16,158 bases of DNA from Thermococcus sp. (GTDB lineage Archaea; Methanobacteriota_B; Thermococci; Thermococcales; Thermococcaceae): the NCBI GenBank assembly GCA_027035445.1, contig JALVUT010000090.1, positions 1 to 16,158 of the forward strand. The letters run 5' to 3'. Of the stretch, positions 13,821 to 16,158 are shown piece after piece. Within the stretch, counting starts at the first letter, position 1, and each line of letters starts with the position of its first letter. A program made the translations under genes and the position numbers. A model generated the notes under the pieces. It did no database searches. It was not told the DNA's origin and saw only the letters and a program-made list of their open reading frames with translations.

Positions 13821-14603
13821 TCACTCGGCTAATTTATGGAGTTCGTTTATAAATCTATCGCTCTTCCGCATCAGAATCTTGAGTGCTGTAGCCACAATTT
13901 CCTCAACGGGGAGTTCTCCATTGCTTTCCACTGTGAAAACGAATGTATCTGGGATTACCTCTTCGACAATTTTGTCGTCCTTAAATCCCTCAAACTCCCC
14001 GGGAAGGTAGAACGCCTTGGTGGTGGTTATGAGAAGTTCGGTTTCTGTTTCATCAAAGGGCAATCCCCGTTTTCCAGCGAGCGCTTTAAGCTCCTCCCAG
14101 TTAGGGACTTCCTTGCTAACGTGTATCCTCGTTAAGTATTTGTAGTGCACAAAACCAGGTTGCCATTTGGCATGGTCCTTTCCACGACCGAGCCGTGCAT
14201 AGGCGTTGAATGAGATCCTCTGACCCTCCGCGAGTTTGACTATTGGGATATCTGGATTTGCGGGCTTTACCCCCTCATCATCACTCTTGATATCGCAGGA
14301 GTACACTACCCCAGGCCCCTCTGCCTCCAGGGAGAGGGTAACTGTGTACTCATCAAGCTCAAGAGCATCGAGAGAGAATCTGTCCGAAGGCGTGGTCAGG
14401 GGCACCATGGCAAGCCTGTGCGCGATTATCTCATCGAAGAGCGCCGAGTCATTCTCAAAGAATTCAACCTCGTCAACCGCGAAAGTGGGGACTTCAGATA
14501 GTATAGTTCTCCTTAGGGCGTTAGCGAAGGGAACATCGATTCCCTCAACGAGGAACTTAATCGAATCCTCCCTTTTCTCAAGAATCTGAAACTTTGGCTC
14601 CAT
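13821..14603 (-). CDS. rpoD: RNA polymerase subunit RpoD
   Basis: Subunit D of archaeal RNA polymerase (homologue of eukaryotic RPB3 and bacterial alpha N-terminal domain), 260 residues, which pairs with RpoL to nucleate assembly. Motifs seen: [23 protein letters not shown] with the alpha motif, [13 protein letters not shown], and [21 protein letters not shown] near the end. The insert domain (about 150-210) has no cysteines, so the Fe-S cluster of some archaeal RpoD proteins is absent; only one cysteine (YSCD) is present. ATG 14603 follows GGTGAT by four bases and is preferred over in-frame starts up to 14615. The last codons contain a TATA box for the following tRNA. Confidence 0.97.
   Translation of the reverse strand: MEPKFQILEKREDSIKFLVEGIDVPFANALRRTILSEVPTFAVDEVEFFENDSALFDEIIAHRLAMVPLTTPSDRFSLDALELDEYTVTLSLEAEGPGVVYSCDIKSDDEGVKPANPDIPIVKLAEGQRISFNAYARLGRGKDHAKWQPGFVHYKYLTRIHVSKEVPNWEELKALAGKRGLPFDETETELLITTTKAFYLPGEFEGFKDDKIVEEVIPDTFVFTVESNGELPVEEIVATALKILMRKSDRFINELHKLAE
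13846..13854 (-). promoter_or_regulatory. TATA box inside rpoD for tRNA-Leu(CAG)
   Basis: ATTTATAAA on the minus strand lies in the last codons of rpoD (residues DRFINEL), centred 31 bases before the tRNA, as at the other tRNA promoters here. It is a candidate internal promoter that would also feed transcription of L18e, L13, S9, RpoN and RpoK. Confidence 0.55.
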
Positions 14604-14635
14604 TGGCATCACCAAAAAAGAGGTTGTACAGGGGG

Positions 14636-15055
14636 TCAGACACGCCTACCCCTTCTCCCACCCTTGGGCCTAGTGCCATCGTGCGGGATTGGGGTGGCAT
14701 CCTCAACCCTGCCTATCCTGAGGCCTGCCCTGGCAAGGGCACGGATGGCCGCCTGAGCACCAGGGCCGGGACTCTTGCTCCTGCTTCCTCCCGGGGCGCG
14801 AACCTTGATGTGAACGCCAGTGAAACCCTTCTCCATGGCCTCTTCGGCGGCCCTCCTAGCGGCTATCATGGCAGCATAGGGTGAAGGCTCATCCCTATCG
14901 GCCTTGACGACCATACCACCGCTCCACCTGCTGACTGTCTCTGCTCCCGTGAGGTCTGTGATGTGTATTATAGTGTTGTTGTAAGAGGAGTAGATGTGGG
15001 CCACCCCCCACTTCTCCCTCTTCCTCAGGTTAACCTGCTGAACTTCCTCACTCAT
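14636..15055 (-). CDS. rps11: Ribosomal protein S11
   Basis: Small-subunit ribosomal protein uS11, 139 residues. Signature: [24 protein letters not shown], then [47 protein letters not shown] and the basic C-terminus [10 protein letters not shown]. The start ATG overlaps the S4 stop in ATGA, and GGTGAG in the end of S4 is its ribosome site. The gap to RpoD is 32 bases. Confidence 0.98.
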   Translation of the reverse strand: MSEEVQQVNLRKREKWGVAHIYSSYNNTIIHITDLTGAETVSRWSGGMVVKADRDEPSPYAAMIAARRAAEEAMEKGFTGVHIKVRAPGGSRSKSPGPGAQAAIRALARAGLRIGRVEDATPIPHDGTRPKGGRRGRRV

Positions 15056-15594
15056 GAGGCCTCACCCTGCTTAGCCTGTTCAATAATAATCCTCTCGGGG
15101 TGGCTCTCCCTGGCAAAGGGGGAGTTCCGTGCGTAAGTTATAGTATCCATCTCCTCCCTGAGGACGAGATACCCTGGAGAGCGAATCACCTGCCCCCTGA
15201 CCTCTATATGACCGTGAACTATGAGCTGCCGGGCCTGTCTGATCGTCCTTGCGAGACCCTTCTTGAAGACAACCGTCTGGAGGCGCCTGTCAAGGATGTC
15301 CTCAAGTCCCAGGGAGAGAACATCGTCCAGGACTGCATCTGCCGGCAAAAGTCCCAGTCTGTTAAGTCTCTGGAGGAGCTGAACCTTCTCGATCTCGGCC
15401 TGTCTGCCGCGGGCTGCAAGAAGGTGTCTAGCCCTCCTCCTGAACTCTCTAAGCTGGGTCTCATGTCTCCAGAGTTCCTTCTTGTTCTTAAGCGCGTACT
15501 TTCTCATGAGCACGCGCTCACTGTCAAGCCTCTCCTTAATCCATGGATGAGAGGGAGTCTCATATCTCTTCCTATGCCTCTTGGGATCTCCCAT
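15052..15594 (-). CDS. rps4: Ribosomal protein S4
   Basis: Small-subunit ribosomal protein uS4, 180 residues, archaeal/eukaryotic S9-type layout. It begins [18 protein letters not shown]; the S4 RNA-binding domain is at about 104-160 with [36 protein letters not shown] lies four bases before the ATG and follows the S13 stop directly. The C-terminal four bases overlap S11, indicating coupled translation. Confidence 0.98.
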   Translation of the reverse strand: MGDPKRHRKRYETPSHPWIKERLDSERVLMRKYALKNKKELWRHETQLREFRRRARHLLAARGRQAEIEKVQLLQRLNRLGLLPADAVLDDVLSLGLEDILDRRLQTVVFKKGLARTIRQARQLIVHGHIEVRGQVIRSPGYLVLREEMDTITYARNSPFARESHPERIIIEQAKQGEAS

Positions 15595-15604
15595 TTATAT
15601 CACC

Positions 15605-16054
15605 TCACTTCTTCCTTCTACTGACACCCAGTGTCGCGCCGTGCCTGAAGTTTGACCTTGTTCTCTGTCCCCTCACGGGCAGACCACGTTCAAGCCTGAT
15701 GCCACGGTAGACCCGGATTCTCCTGAGCCTGTTAATGTCCTCACGCCAAGCCATGACAAGTTTGGCGGTGAGTAAGTGTCGATCCTTACCACTCCCGTAG
15801 TCCCTCGGCCTGTTGACTGTCCATCCGGGGATCCCATAGGCAACCGGATCTTCAAGAATCTCCTCGATCTTTTTAACCTGCTCCCCACTGAGATAGCCAG
15901 CCTTCATATAGGGATCCATGCCCGCAACCCGCAGGACCATGGCTGCGAAGTTTGTGCCGATGCCCTTGATCCCCGTGAGAGCCCATCTCAGCTGTCTGTT
16001 CCCATCCAGGTCAACACCCGCCACACGGACGATGTGCCTGAAGTTGTCCGTCAT
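15605..16054 (-). CDS. rps13: Ribosomal protein S13
   Basis: Small-subunit ribosomal protein uS13, 149 residues. Motifs: [18 protein letters not shown] with [10 protein letters not shown], a helical middle, and the basic C-terminus [24 protein letters not shown]. The ATG has GGAGGTG five bases upstream. It is the first protein gene of the cluster in this window and lies 39 bases after tRNA-Ser with no TATA box between, so it is probably co-transcribed with the tRNA. Confidence 0.98.
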   Translation of the reverse strand: MTDNFRHIVRVAGVDLDGNRQLRWALTGIKGIGTNFAAMVLRVAGMDPYMKAGYLSGEQVKKIEEILEDPVAYGIPGWTVNRPRDYGSGKDRHLLTAKLVMAWREDINRLRRIRVYRGIRLERGLPVRGQRTRSNFRHGATLGVSRRKK

Positions 16055-16093
16055 TATGAATACACCTCCATCTCAATCCTTCACAGAGGATTT

Positions 16094-16158
16094 TGGCGCC
16101 GGGACGGGGATTTGAACCCCGGTGTCCAAGCGGACACGGGCTCTCAAGGCCCGCGCCA
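16094..16158 (-). tRNA. tRNA-Ser (anticodon TGA), partial
   Basis: The 3' part of a class II tRNA running off the window end. Visible are the anticodon stem CGGGC/GCCCG around loop CTTGAGA (anticodon TGA), a long variable arm (TGTCCGCTTGGACA), T stem CGGGG/CCCCG, acceptor strand TCCCGGC, discriminator G and encoded CCA. The D arm and 5' acceptor strand are outside the window. Confidence 0.93.

Noticed and set aside
1..16158. CRISPR array, transposase or phage genes
   Set aside because: No regularly spaced repeats, and no transposase, integrase or phage structural protein in any frame.

Overview
The window comes from a hyperthermophilic euryarchaeon of the Thermococcales, most probably Thermococcus (inference from gene content, gene order and base composition). 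The evidence: archaeal-type ribosomal proteins (S13, S4, S11, L18e, L13, S9, S2, L40e) mixed with RNA polymerase subunits RpoD, RpoN and RpoK; archaeal SRP54; Lrp/AsnC and PadR regulators; TATA boxes of the TTTATAAA/TTTAAATA type about 33 bases before tRNA genes; strong GGTGAT/GGAGGT ribosome binding sites; and tRNA genes that all encode their 3' CCA.

Bases 1-5231. A tRNA-Arg(GCG) is followed by about 350 bases with no convincing gene, apart from a doubtful 51-codon ORF. On the minus strand come a purine nucleoside/MTA phosphorylase, a 434-residue helical-repeat protein and a 69-residue unknown. Diverging from these on the plus strand is a tight three-gene unit: SRP54, a stand-alone Lrp-type RAM domain, and a cysteine-cluster YkgJ-type protein.

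Bases 5232-9936. A GfcR-type regulator (HTH plus phosphoribosyltransferase fold) and a small unknown protein converge on an Lrp/AsnC regulator. That regulator appears to share one TATA element with the divergent tRNA-Arg(CCT). Next are a calcineurin-like phosphoesterase homologue that has lost nearly all its metal ligands, a MATE/PST-type flippase convergent with it, a FUN14 membrane protein, and a divergent PadR regulator.

Bases 9937-16158, all minus strand. This is the translation/transcription cluster, read in the order tRNA-Ser(TGA) - S13 - S4 - S11 - RpoD - tRNA-Leu(CAG) - L18e - L13 - S9 - RpoN - tRNA-Pro(GGG) - RpoK - enolase-like protein - S2 - tRNA-Leu(TAA) - L40e. Gene junctions are tight, with stop codons overlapping or abutting the next ribosome binding site, so most of it should be one or a few long transcripts with embedded tRNAs. 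The gene next to rpsB is a shortened enolase relative lacking the catalytic motifs.

No CRISPR array, intact transposon or phage module is visible, and I see no evidence of a new multi-gene defence or metabolic system. The most interesting items are two apparently dead-enzyme paralogues, promoter sharing and embedding at tRNA genes, and a few small unknown proteins.
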